From Seohaeicola_A nanhaiensis (GTDB lineage Bacteria; Pseudomonadota; Alphaproteobacteria; Rhodobacterales; Rhodobacteraceae), in NCBI RefSeq assembly GCF_042654245.1, contig NZ_JBHSGI010000016.1:1-64000 (forward strand): a DNA stretch of 64,000 nt, given 5' to 3'. The number at the start of each line of letters is the position of its first letter. Position 1 is the stretch's first letter. The translations under genes were made by a program, and so were the position numbers. The notes under the pieces are model-generated. The model saw only the letters and a program-made list of their open reading frames with translations, had not been told where the DNA came from and searched no databases. Below are positions 8,784 to 18,264 of this stretch, one piece after another.

Positions 8784-9752
8784 ATGTTGCGTCTTGCCGC
8801 GATTGCCCTGAGCGTTCTGGTCTGTGCCACCCCGGTTCTGGCTGAAGAGGCCGGCACGGTGCAACGCGTCACCCTGACCAGCTGGAAGTCGGTCTTTGGC
8901 CGGATCGAGGCGCGCGAACGTATCCCGGCGCGCGCCCGGCTGGGCGGGACGTTGACGCAGATCACTGTGGCAGAGGGGTCAAAGGTGGAGGCCGGGCAGA
9001 CCATCGGCGTGGTGACCGACGAGAAGCTGGACCTGCAGCTGGGCGCGATTGACGCGCAGCTTAGGGCGCTGGGATCGCAGCTGGAGAACGCGAAGACGGA
9101 GTTGCAGCGTGGCGAGAGCCTGCTGGAGCGGGGCGTGACCACCGCGCAGCGCCTGGATCAACTCCGCACCGAAGTACGGGTTCTGGAAGGCCAGATCGAC
9201 GCGACGCAGGCCGACCGGGACGTTCTGGTGCAGCGCGAGGCGGAGGGCACGGTGATCGCGCCGATTGCCGGTACGGTGCTGGACGTGCCGGTGACCTCGG
9301 GCTCGGTGGTGCTGGGCGGAGATGTCGTCGCGCAGATTGGGGGCGGCGGGTTCTTTCTGCGGCTGGCGATCCCCGAGCGCCATGCGGCGACGCTAACAGA
9401 GGGCGCCGAGATCCGGGTGGGCGAGGATCGGAAAGGCAGGTTGGCCAAGATCTATCCCCTGATCGAGAATGGACGGGTGATCGCCGATGTCGAGGTCGAG
9501 GGGCTGCCGACCGATTTTGTCGATGCGCGGGTGCCGGTGCGCCTGCCGGTGGGAACGACCGAAGCGCTGGTGGTGCCGGAAGGTGCGGTACAGAGCCGGA
9601 TGGGGCTGGATTTCGTGACCGTCGCAGCGGCGGACGGCACGCCGCGCGAGCGCGCGGTGGTTCTGGGCCAGCGGCACGAACTCGATGGGGCGCAGGTGGT
9701 CGAGGTGCTGTCGGGGCTGACCGAGGGCGACAGGCTGGTGCGCCATGAATGA
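8784..9752 (+). CDS. RND efflux periplasmic adaptor (membrane fusion protein)
   Basis: A 322-residue membrane fusion protein. It has an N-terminal signal sequence (LAAIALSVLVCATPVLAEE) and then a split lipoyl/barrel-sandwich domain: GGTLTQITVAEGSKVEAGQTIGVV and later EGTVIAPIAGTVLDVPVTSGSVV. An alpha-helical hairpin of about 90 residues lies between (LDLQLGAIDAQL to RDVLVQREA), followed by a beta-barrel domain. It links the inner-membrane RND pump to an outer-membrane channel, which is not in the window. The start at ATG 8784 is supported by AAGGAG at 8771-8776. Its last 8 bases overlap the pump gene. Confidence 0.9.
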   Translation: MLRLAAIALSVLVCATPVLAEEAGTVQRVTLTSWKSVFGRIEARERIPARARLGGTLTQITVAEGSKVEAGQTIGVVTDEKLDLQLGAIDAQLRALGSQLENAKTELQRGESLLERGVTTAQRLDQLRTEVRVLEGQIDATQADRDVLVQREAEGTVIAPIAGTVLDVPVTSGSVVLGGDVVAQIGGGGFFLRLAIPERHAATLTEGAEIRVGEDRKGRLAKIYPLIENGRVIADVEVEGLPTDFVDARVPVRLPVGTTEALVVPEGAVQSRMGLDFVTVAAADGTPRERAVVLGQRHELDGAQVVEVLSGLTEGDRLVRHE

Positions 9753-12700
9753 GCTTCCGGAAAAGCTGGGGCTGGCCGGCGGGCTGACCCGCGCCTTCAT
9801 CCGTTCGGCGCTGACGCCGCTGATGATCCTGGCCGCGCTGGCCGTGGGGCTGGTGGCCCTGATCAGCCTGCCGCGCGAGGAGGAGCCGCAGATCTCGGTG
9901 CCGCTGGTCGATATCCACATCCAGGCACCGGGCCTCAGGGCCGAGGACGCGGTGAAGCTGGTGACCGAGCCCATGGAAGCCATCGTCAAGGGCATCGGCG
10001 GAGTCGAGCACGTCTATTCGCAGACGCGCGACGACTACGCGATGGTGACGGCGCGCTTTGTCGTCGGCACCTCGGCCGATGCGGCGATCCTGCGGGTGCA
10101 CGACAAGATCCGTGCGAACTTTGACCGCATCCCGGTGGGCATCGCCGAACCACTGATCGTCGGGCGGGGTATCGACGATGTGGCCATCGTGGCGCTGACC
10201 TTCTCACCCGCCGAAGGGGCGGAGGCGAGCGCCAACGACCTCACCCGGATCGCGCGCGAGGTGCAGGTCGATCTGTCCAAGATCGCCGATGTCGGGCTGA
10301 CCTATATCGTCGGTGCGGCCGAGGAGGCGATCCGGGTCGAACCGGACCCGGAACGGCTGGCGCTTTATGGCGTGACGCTGCAGCAGCTGGCGGGAAAGAT
10401 CGAGAGCGCGAACAAGACCTTCTCGACCGGGACGGTGCGGGACGGCGGCGGGCAGATCGGACTGGTGGCTGGCGAGACGTTGCAGGGCGCAAACGAGATC
10501 GGCAACCTGCTGCTGACCACGCGCGACAACCGTCCCGTCTATGTGCGCGACGTGGCGACGGTGCGCTTTGTGCCCGACACCTCGGACAGCCTTGTCGCCC
10601 ATGTGACCCGCGGTCCCGAAGGAGTGAACCGGGTGCCGGCGGTGACGCTGGCGGTGGCCAAGCGCGGCGGGGCCAATGCGGTGACGGTGGCCGAAAAAGT
10701 CCTGCACAGGGTCGAAATGCTGGAGGGCCGGATGATTCCGGACAGCGTGCATGTGACCGTGACTCGCGACTATGGCGAGACCGCCAACGAGAAGGCGAAC
10801 GAGCTGCTGTTCCACCTTGGGCTGGCGACGGTTTCCATCGTTGGGCTGGTGCTGTTGGCCATCGGCTGGAGGGAATCCATCGTGGTGGCGGTGGTGATCC
10901 CCGTGACGATCCTGCTCACGCTCTTCGCGGCCTGGATCATGGGCTATACGCTGAACCGCGTCTCTCTATTCGCGCTGATCTTCTCCATCGGGATCCTGGT
11001 GGATGACGCCATCGTGGTGATCGAGAACATCGCCCGACACTGGGCGATGCCCGACGGTGCGAGCCGGACGGCCAAGGCGATCCGCGCCGTGGCCGAAGTA
11101 GGCAACCCGACCATCGTGGCGACGCTGACGGTGGTGGCGGCGCTGTTGCCGATGCTCTTCGTCTCGGGACTGATGGGGCCCTACATGAGCCCGATCCCGG
11201 CGGTGGCCTCGGCGGCGATGGTCTTTTCCTTCTTCGTCGCGGTGATCATCACGCCCTGGCTGATGACACGCATCGCCGGCAATGCGCCGACGCATGGTGG
11301 CGAGGATGCCCACGGCGGCGGGCGGCTGGGCCGGATCTATGCCGCCGTGGCGCGGCCGATCCTGGCGACGAAGGGGCGCAGTCTGACCTTCCTGCTGGTC
11401 ACGGTGGCGCTGAGCTTCGGCTCGCTCGGGCTGCTTTACACCAAGGACGTGACGGTCAAGCTGCTGCCCTTCGACAACAAGTCGGAGCTGGCGGTGGTGA
11501 TCGACCTGCCCGAGGGCGCCTCGGTTGAGGCAACGGACCGGGTGGCGCAGGACGTGGCGGCGGCAGTGTTGCAGGTGCCCGAGGTGATGTCGGTGCAGAC
11601 CCATGCGGGTGACGCGGCGCCGTTCAACTTCAACGGGCTGGTGCGCCATTACTATCTGCGAGCCGAGCCGAACCTGGGCGACGTGCAGATCAACTTGACG
11701 CCCAAGGGCGAACGCGATCGCACCAGCCATGACATCGCGCTGGAGATCCGGGCGCTGGTAGCCAGGGTGGCAGTGCCCGAAGGGACGAGCCTGAAGACCG
11801 TCGAACCGCCGCCGGGGCCGCCGGTGATTGCGACCCTGCTGGCCGAGGTCTATGGCCCCGACGCCGAAACGCGGCGGGCGGCGGCGACCCAGGTGCGCGC
11901 GGCCTTCGAAAAGGTGCCTTTCGTGGTCGATACCGATGACGGCTTCGGCGTGCAGGCGCGGCGGCTTCGGGCGACGATCTCGACCGATCAGCTCGAGTTC
12001 TTCGGGGTCGAGGAGTCGGACGTCTTCACCACGCTGGCGGTGCTGAACCAGGGCAAGACGGTGGGGTATTCGCACCGTGGCGGAGGGCGCTATCCCATTC
12101 CCATCGTCATGGCGCGCGACAAGTCCGATCGGGTGGTGGACGAACGGTTCCTGTCCACTCCGATCCCGGCGAACGTGCTGCCGGGCGCGCGCGGGGTGGT
12201 TGAACTGGGCGATGTGGTGAGCGTGGCCGAGGAACAGGCGTCTTTTCCGATCTTCCGCCACAACGGCCGCGCGGCCGAGATGGTGATGGCCGAGCTGGCC
12301 GGCGATTTCGAGGCGCCGCTTTACGGGATGCTGGCGGTGGCGGACGAGATCGACAAGATGGACTGGCCCGAGGGCATGAAACCCACGATCAAGCTGGCCG
12401 GGCAGCCCGAGGACGAGTCGGGCGTGACGCTGCTGTGGGATGGCGAATGGGAGGTGACGGTGATCACCTTCCGCGACATGGGCGCGGCCTTCGCCGTGGC
12501 GCTGCTTGGGATCTACATCCTGGTGGTGGCGCAGTTCGGGTCGTTCAAGCTGCCGCTGGTGATCCTGACGCCGATTCCGCTGACCTTCCTGGGCATCATG
12601 GCCGGGCACTGGCTGTTCAGCGCGCCCTTCTCGGCGCCTTCGATGATCGGGTTCATCGCGCTGGCGGGGATCATCGTGCGCAACTCGATCCTGCTGGTGG

Positions 12701-12939
12701 ATTTCATCCGCCACACCGACCCTGCCGGGCGCAGCCAGGTGGATATCCTGATCGAGGCCGGGGCGATCCGGTTCAAGCCGATCCTGCTGACGGCTGTGGC
12801 GGCGATGATCGGGGCAGTGGTGATTCTGGCCGACCCGATCTTTCAGGGGCTGGCGATCTCGCTGCTGTTCGGGTTGCTCAGTTCCACCCTGCTGACAGTG
12901 CTGGTGATCCCGGCCATCTACCGGGGGTTCCGTGGATAA
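9745..12939 (+). CDS. RND-family efflux pump (HAE1/AcrB-type permease)
   Basis: A 1064-residue resistance-nodulation-division transporter of usual length. There are twelve expected membrane segments: one near residue 30, then 2-6 around residues 345-530, and 7-12 in the C-terminal fifth. The proton relay region FSIGILVDDAIVVIENIARH carries the tandem aspartates of helix 4. Two large periplasmic loops contain the porter domain, for example LPREEEPQISVPLVDIHIQAPG. It exports drugs, metals or lipids with proton drive; the substrate cannot be told. It overlaps the adaptor gene, and a TolC-like gene is absent from the window. Confidence 0.92.
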   Translation: MNELPEKLGLAGGLTRAFIRSALTPLMILAALAVGLVALISLPREEEPQISVPLVDIHIQAPGLRAEDAVKLVTEPMEAIVKGIGGVEHVYSQTRDDYAMVTARFVVGTSADAAILRVHDKIRANFDRIPVGIAEPLIVGRGIDDVAIVALTFSPAEGAEASANDLTRIAREVQVDLSKIADVGLTYIVGAAEEAIRVEPDPERLALYGVTLQQLAGKIESANKTFSTGTVRDGGGQIGLVAGETLQGANEIGNLLLTTRDNRPVYVRDVATVRFVPDTSDSLVAHVTRGPEGVNRVPAVTLAVAKRGGANAVTVAEKVLHRVEMLEGRMIPDSVHVTVTRDYGETANEKANELLFHLGLATVSIVGLVLLAIGWRESIVVAVVIPVTILLTLFAAWIMGYTLNRVSLFALIFSIGILVDDAIVVIENIARHWAMPDGASRTAKAIRAVAEVGNPTIVATLTVVAALLPMLFVSGLMGPYMSPIPAVASAAMVFSFFVAVIITPWLMTRIAGNAPTHGGEDAHGGGRLGRIYAAVARPILATKGRSLTFLLVTVALSFGSLGLLYTKDVTVKLLPFDNKSELAVVIDLPEGASVEATDRVAQDVAAAVLQVPEVMSVQTHAGDAAPFNFNGLVRHYYLRAEPNLGDVQINLTPKGERDRTSHDIALEIRALVARVAVPEGTSLKTVEPPPGPPVIATLLAEVYGPDAETRRAAATQVRAAFEKVPFVVDTDDGFGVQARRLRATISTDQLEFFGVEESDVFTTLAVLNQGKTVGYSHRGGGRYPIPIVMARDKSDRVVDERFLSTPIPANVLPGARGVVELGDVVSVAEEQASFPIFRHNGRAAEMVMAELAGDFEAPLYGMLAVADEIDKMDWPEGMKPTIKLAGQPEDESGVTLLWDGEWEVTVITFRDMGAAFAVALLGIYILVVAQFGSFKLPLVILTPIPLTFLGIMAGHWLFSAPFSAPSMIGFIALAGIIVRNSILLVDFIRHTDPAGRSQVDILIEAGAIRFKPILLTAVAAMIGAVVILADPIFQGLAISLLFGLLSSTLLTVLVIPAIYRGFRG

Positions 12940-12955
12940 AGGCTGACCTTTGGTC

Positions 12956-12987
12956 AACGCGCGTTCTGGTTGTGCTGGACGCGCGTT
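12956..12987. promoter_or_regulatory. Two spaced ACGCGCGTT elements before the giant peptidase gene
   Basis: ACGCGCGTT occurs at 12957-12965 and again at 12979-12987, a 22-base step equal to about two helical turns, and the core ACGCGCGT is itself palindromic. The pair sits in the 117-base gap ahead of the 1728-residue peptidase gene, the only place for its promoter. This may be a cooperative regulator site, but CG-rich words are frequent in this genome, so chance is possible. Confidence 0.3.
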
Positions 12988-13056
12988 GGCGGGCGTGCGT
13001 AAGTTAGCGCTGTCAACGATATTTCCGTGCCATTGCCCGCCCGCGAGAGGACAGCC

Positions 13057-16000
13057 ATGCCCGACAAGAATCTTACCCCGAAGCAGATTGCCTTTCTCGA
13101 GAAATACGTCGGTATTCCCAAACTCATCGGTCGGAGCAAGGCCAAGTCCCTGCGTGAGCAATACGAGGTAGAGTTCGATCGATTCAACATCCGCAGAGCC
13201 TGGGTGTCCGAGCGAATCGATACCATCGCCGACAAGGATGTGGTCGGGCGGCTGAAACAGGAACTCGGCAAGGCCGAAAACATCATTATGGCCGGCGGCA
13301 AGACTCCGGATTTCGATGGCGGCCACCGGCATCTGGTTCTCGTCGATCAGGTCATCGACAAGCAGAAGAAGATCCTCGAATTGCGCGCCCGGCTGGCGGT
13401 GGTCCAGCCGATGGCGGAAACCGCGCTGACCGGGGTCAAGCTGGACAAATACGACGAGATTTCCATGCTCTGGGCCTATGCCAACGATAAGGCCGATGCC
13501 GGGATCCGCGCGCTGAACATGGATCAGATGAATTCGGCCATGGCCGCGCTTGCCAAACTGCCCGAGGTGATCGCGGCAGCGGTGCCGGCGGCACCGCTCG
13601 ATCTGTCGGGGGTCAAGGATGGCGCGCAGGCGGTGATGCAGGCAAAGACGGCGCAGTCCAAGGCGCTGGCCGACCTGCTGGCCGCCGAAGGCCGGCTGAC
13701 CCAGACCGAGGCCGCGCTGACGACCGGGTTCGACAAGAGCGTGCCGGCGGTACTCGTCCAGAAGATCGGCGAGACCCGCACCCTGATCGACGGGGTTCCC
13801 AAGGTGGACGGATCGAAGACGGGCGGCGATCTGGCGGCCGAGGCGCAGGCGATCCAGGCTCACGCCGATACGGTGCTGAAGGCGGCCGGGGAGGCGGTGA
13901 CCAAGCTGAACGAACTGGATGCCGCGGCCAAGACGCCGCTGGCGGAATTCGCGCAGTGGAAGGCAGATCTGGCCGCCTTCCAGCCCAAGTTCGACACGCT
14001 GAATCGCCATCCGGGAAAGGGCTTCGTCAAGGTCGCGCCGGATGTGACGGCAATCACCACCGCCTTCACCGCCGCCAAGGCCAAGCTGACGACCTGGGAC
14101 TTTGCCGGGGCCATCGCCGAGCTTGCGCCGCTGCCGGCGCTGGTTCAGGCGGCAATCGAGAAGGCCGACGCATTTGCCAAGCTGCGCACGATTGCGAAGC
14201 AGCGCAGCGACTCGGTCAAGAACCTGCCCGATCCGACGACACTCGCGCACAATCAGGCCAAGAATGCGATACAGGCGGCGAAGGATCTGGATGCCGAAGC
14301 CAGCCGCGAATTTGTGGCTGGTGACATTCCGAAGTGCACCGCCGTGCTCGACAAGATTCCGCCGGCGGTGGAGACCGCCGAGAAGCTGGCGTCGCTGTCG
14401 CAGGATTACACATCGCGCTACACCAATTACGGGAACGCCCTGACCGCCTGCGAGACCAAGGTCAAGGCGATCAACGATGTGGCAATCGTGACCACGCTGA
14501 GCGCGGCGATCAAGAAGGCGCGGGACTACTGGACTGCGAACGCCTGTGCCGCCGACGGCGACCTGACCGCGGCGATGCAGAAGCTGACCGGCTTTTGGGG
14601 CGCCACGACGAGCCTGACAGCGCAGGTGGCCGATGCCGAGGCCTATCTGGCGGCGTTGAAGGACTTCAAGGGGCGCCTCAAGGCCGTGGCCGACCGGGAC
14701 GGTGACAACGGTCGCGTGGCCATCGAGGAATACTACCTGCGCCTGCAGGCGGACGAGACCTTTGCCCGCGACAAGGCCGCGCGTGGCGACTGGGCCTTTG
14801 CCGCCAAGGTGTTGAAAGCCAGCGAGGGCAAGCCGCAGACCGATGCAATTGCGCTGGCGGATTTGGCCAAGGACTTCATCAAGCGCAAGAAGGACCTGAA
14901 CGACAAGATCGCGGTGCTGCGCAAGCTGCCGAACGCCGACAAGGCGGAGTCCGCTGTTGCGCGCGTTGCCGAACTGGTGGCAAGCGCGACCGACACGGCG
15001 GTGACCGCCAAGAACTGGGCGGGCGGGTTAAGCACCATCGCTGCCGCCGAGAAACAGGCGCAGCTGGCGGAAACCTTGATCACCGACGCGACCGACATTG
15101 CCTCGGCCAAGGACGACAGTGCCTATGAGGGCGTGACCGATGGGCCGGGTGTCGAAAAGGCCTTTGCCAACTTCCAGGCGGTTCATGGCAAGGTTCTGTC
15201 CAAAGACGACGGCACCTTCGCGGCCAGGCTGGGTACCATCCTGCAGACCGCGACCACCGCGAAGGCGCTGCCCGATCCCACCAAGGCGGCCGAGGGCATC
15301 AAGGCCGCGCTGGCCGAAGCTGAGGCGGTATTCGAAGAGATCGCGCTGAAACGTGGCTATGCCGACCGGCTGGCTCTGGTCAAAGCGGCGCATACCGGCA
15401 CATTGCCGGGCAAGAATACGGACGATTGCATCAAACCCGAGATCGACGACATCGGCACGGCGATCACCGAGGCAGAGACGCTGGCCAAGGCTCCGACGCT
15501 GGATTTCCGGGGTGCCGACGCCAAGCTGACGGCGGCTTTGGCGACCATCCGCAAGGCCGAGGTGAATGCAGCAGCCTATGCCCGGCTGAAGCCCAACCGC
15601 ACCAAGATCGCGACCCTGCGGACGTTCCTGGAGGATCCGACGCGCAAGGACGGTGTGGACAAGGAGATCGACCGGCTGAAGGACATCCAGAAAGCGATTG
15701 CGGATGCGATCACCGCCCGCGACTTTGCCACCGCCGAGGCCAAGGCCAAGGAAGGCGCGGGCCTGGATGCGGGCTATCGCGTGATTGCGGCGGATTACAT
15801 CACCGCGAAGGCCGAGATCAAACGCTTCATCACCGACAACCTGAAGTTCATCACTGGTTCTCCGGCTTGCGCAGACGAACTGGCCAAGGTGCAGGCCATG
15901 GCCGTCGAAGCGCAGGCGCTGATGGATGCGCGCGCCTACAAAGCCGCGGCGGCCTATGCGGGCAATGCCTCGCAGGTGGTGGTGAAGGGGTATTACATCA

Positions 16001-18243
16001 AGGAGGCTTTCGCCGTCTGGCAGCCGAGCAAGACGGCCGGAGATGCGGCCTACAAGGGCGTCCACACGCGCAACTCGGGCGGGATCACGGCCATCGAGGC
16101 GCTGGTCGACCGGATGGACAGCGAATACACCAAGGCCAATGCGGCGGCGGACGAGCGCAACTTCAAGACGGCCAAGGCCTGGATGGACAAGGTCATTGCG
16201 ACCGCGCTGCTGATCGAGCCGTTCCTGGCGACCATGGAGGATTGCAAGAAAGTCCGCGACGAGGCCGGACAGGCCATGGCCGATATCGGCAAGCTGGCCA
16301 ACCAGACGGCCATCGAACCGCTGGTCGCGCGGCTCAAGGGCAAGCGGCAGAACGCCATCGACCTGTTCAATGCGGGAACCTTTCCAACCGCCAAGACCAT
16401 GTTCACCGAGATCAAGGCGGATTGCCAGATCGCCCTGGATGCCGCGAAAAAGCATGCGGAATACCTCGTTCTGAACGAAGAGGTGAAATCGCTCGCGGGG
16501 ACCGACACGCAGGGTCTGCGCGAGGCAGTGGACAAGGCCAAGACGCATGTGGCCGAGCTGCGCGCGCTGCCCGAGGGGCTCTATGTCATGGCCGATGTGA
16601 TCGCGGCCGAGACGGCGATCAAGGCGGCCGAGGCGGCGCTGGGCGGCGGCAGCACCGACGATACGGCCAAGACGAAAGTGACCGAGGCAATGGACGCCTG
16701 CGCGCGGGGCCGGGTCAACATCGGGTATTACACCCAGATCGTCGGCTCGGCCAACTATGCGCGTCAGCATGTGTCGGACTTCCTGACCAACCATTCGGCC
16801 GCGGATTTCGTGAAGGCCGACATGGAGGCGCTGCGCGCCAAGGTCGATGCGACGATCCTGACGCTGCGGGGCGATCCGTCGACGCGCGGGGCGGCGCAGA
16901 CCGCCATCGAAGAGGTGATGGCCGAGTTCCACCGCCTGCGCGGCATCGCAGACGCGCGCAAGGTTTATTTGCCACTGCGCGACAAGGTGTCGAACGACAT
17001 CCTGTCGATGGAGCGCGACGACGCCCGCTATGCCATCACCGACCAGATCGCCGCGGTGAAGACGCAACTTGAAACCGCTGATACGGCCTCGGACGCGCGC
17101 GATCACGCCCGGGCGATGCGGGTGATCGGTCAGGCGCGGGCCGATCAGTTGGACGCGCTTATGAAGGCGAAGATGAGCCGCGGCGCGGTGCCGGCGGCGA
17201 ACGAGATCAAGGCGATCATGGAAGGGCCGGACGGCATCGAGCGGTTCGACGCGATTGTCGAGTCGCTCGACCCCACGGCACAGCGCACCGTTCTGCGCGC
17301 CGCCTTCGAGGCGCGCTATGGCTGCAAGCTGAACATCTTCAAGGACAAGTCGCACGAGACCGCCTTCGAGACCTGGTCGAAGGCCAACCCCAATGCCACG
17401 GAGACCCAGCGGAACAACAAGCGCGACCAGTTGCGGGCGGCAAATGTGTCGAACGATCTGGGCAAGAAGGGGCCGAACATCAAACGTTTCTACGAGGCAA
17501 TGGAAGACCTGCCCGAGAGCGCGACACTGGACAATGACTCGATGATCCAGTTCTCGACCCTCGAGGGCCCCTCGGATAGTTCGGATTACCACCCGACCTA
17601 CAAGGAAGTCACGATGCGCGAGGGCAACGCGACCGACAGCGGGTACTACGGGGTGGCGCTGCCGCACGAGCTGGAACAGATCGATCCGGGCTGCGAACTC
17701 GATCCGGGCGAAGAGATGACCTATTTCGCCTGGAACACGCTGCACGAGGTCGGCCATGCCGTCGACGACCGGGCGAGCTATATGGACCGCAACGGAAAGA
17801 CGCTGGCCGGCTGGGAGAACTATGGCGGCAATGTGCTGCCCGCCGCGACGGCGATTGCCAAGAAGCTGGATTTCGATGCGGGCTATGTCGCGGCGATCAT
17901 GAGCGGCGACAGCAACGCCGCGGTGCCGGAGCCGGCAGGTTGCGACGCCGAGGAATGGGAGCGCCGCCGCGCCGGGGTGGCCATCTGGGTCGACCGGATC
18001 CGACACAAGAAGGACCCCTGGCAGACCGCCAGCGCGGCGAAGGCGGGCGAGATCGACGGGATCGTCTATCAGGAGAGCTATGACGGCACCTGGACCAGCT
18101 ATCCGATTGCGCAGCGGTCGAAAGGCGTCAGCGGATACCAGTTCCGCGCGCCGGGCGAGTGGTTCGCCGAACTCTATGCCGCCTATCACAGCGGCAAGAT
18201 GAAGACGAGCCACCCGGCTTATGGCTGGATCAAGGACCTCTGA
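13057..18243 (+). CDS. Giant helical-repeat protein with C-terminal anthrax lethal factor-like (ATLF/M34) zinc metallopeptidase domain
   Basis: A 1728-residue protein with no signal peptide or membrane segment. About residues 340-1370 consist of roughly fourteen degenerate helical units of about 77 residues, each marked by an Asp/Asn followed by an aromatic and an x-x-A-x-x-x-L helix (anchors near 348, 423, 502, 578, 653, 740, 816, 889, 960, 1035, 1108, 1202, 1273, 1349). The last 250 residues carry HEVGHAVDD (H1563, E1564, H1567) and, 130 residues on, Y1694 with EWFAE (E1701, E1705). Anthrax lethal factor has HEFGHAVDD with Y728, E735 and E739; the Tyr-to-Glu spacing of seven and Glu-to-Glu spacing of four are identical. 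I infer an active gluzincin peptidase. Target and export route are unknown. The start at ATG 13057 follows GAGAGG; a GTG at 13027 is the alternative. The CpXC gene follows after 21 bases. Confidence 0.8.
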   Translation: MPDKNLTPKQIAFLEKYVGIPKLIGRSKAKSLREQYEVEFDRFNIRRAWVSERIDTIADKDVVGRLKQELGKAENIIMAGGKTPDFDGGHRHLVLVDQVIDKQKKILELRARLAVVQPMAETALTGVKLDKYDEISMLWAYANDKADAGIRALNMDQMNSAMAALAKLPEVIAAAVPAAPLDLSGVKDGAQAVMQAKTAQSKALADLLAAEGRLTQTEAALTTGFDKSVPAVLVQKIGETRTLIDGVPKVDGSKTGGDLAAEAQAIQAHADTVLKAAGEAVTKLNELDAAAKTPLAEFAQWKADLAAFQPKFDTLNRHPGKGFVKVAPDVTAITTAFTAAKAKLTTWDFAGAIAELAPLPALVQAAIEKADAFAKLRTIAKQRSDSVKNLPDPTTLAHNQAKNAIQAAKDLDAEASREFVAGDIPKCTAVLDKIPPAVETAEKLASLSQDYTSRYTNYGNALTACETKVKAINDVAIVTTLSAAIKKARDYWTANACAADGDLTAAMQKLTGFWGATTSLTAQVADAEAYLAALKDFKGRLKAVADRDGDNGRVAIEEYYLRLQADETFARDKAARGDWAFAAKVLKASEGKPQTDAIALADLAKDFIKRKKDLNDKIAVLRKLPNADKAESAVARVAELVASATDTAVTAKNWAGGLSTIAAAEKQAQLAETLITDATDIASAKDDSAYEGVTDGPGVEKAFANFQAVHGKVLSKDDGTFAARLGTILQTATTAKALPDPTKAAEGIKAALAEAEAVFEEIALKRGYADRLALVKAAHTGTLPGKNTDDCIKPEIDDIGTAITEAETLAKAPTLDFRGADAKLTAALATIRKAEVNAAAYARLKPNRTKIATLRTFLEDPTRKDGVDKEIDRLKDIQKAIADAITARDFATAEAKAKEGAGLDAGYRVIAADYITAKAEIKRFITDNLKFITGSPACADELAKVQAMAVEAQALMDARAYKAAAAYAGNASQVVVKGYYIKEAFAVWQPSKTAGDAAYKGVHTRNSGGITAIEALVDRMDSEYTKANAAADERNFKTAKAWMDKVIATALLIEPFLATMEDCKKVRDEAGQAMADIGKLANQTAIEPLVARLKGKRQNAIDLFNAGTFPTAKTMFTEIKADCQIALDAAKKHAEYLVLNEEVKSLAGTDTQGLREAVDKAKTHVAELRALPEGLYVMADVIAAETAIKAAEAALGGGSTDDTAKTKVTEAMDACARGRVNIGYYTQIVGSANYARQHVSDFLTNHSAADFVKADMEALRAKVDATILTLRGDPSTRGAAQTAIEEVMAEFHRLRGIADARKVYLPLRDKVSNDILSMERDDARYAITDQIAAVKTQLETADTASDARDHARAMRVIGQARADQLDALMKAKMSRGAVPAANEIKAIMEGPDGIERFDAIVESLDPTAQRTVLRAAFEARYGCKLNIFKDKSHETAFETWSKANPNATETQRNNKRDQLRAANVSNDLGKKGPNIKRFYEAMEDLPESATLDNDSMIQFSTLEGPSDSSDYHPTYKEVTMREGNATDSGYYGVALPHELEQIDPGCELDPGEEMTYFAWNTLHEVGHAVDDRASYMDRNGKTLAGWENYGGNVLPAATAIAKKLDFDAGYVAAIMSGDSNAAVPEPAGCDAEEWERRRAGVAIWVDRIRHKKDPWQTASAAKAGEIDGIVYQESYDGTWTSYPIAQRSKGVSGYQFRAPGEWFAELYAAYHSGKMKTSHPAYGWIKDL

Positions 18244-18264
18244 CGCCCCGAAGGAGGCTGAACA

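Noticed and set aside
10966..14250. Long open frame on the minus strand opposite the RND pump and giant gene
   Set aside because: It runs opposite well-supported coding sequence, has arginine/histidine/glutamine-rich low-complexity translation and no recognisable domain. High GC makes such long antisense frames common.
15028..18213. Long minus-strand frame under the repeat-peptidase gene
   Set aside because: Antisense shadow of the plus-strand gene, whose catalytic motifs and repeats are far more convincing.
13057..18243. Prophage tape-measure or type VI effector identity for the giant protein
   Set aside because: No phage, VgrG, PAAR, tube or baseplate genes are near, and the C-terminal motif fits an ATLF peptidase rather than a tape measure.
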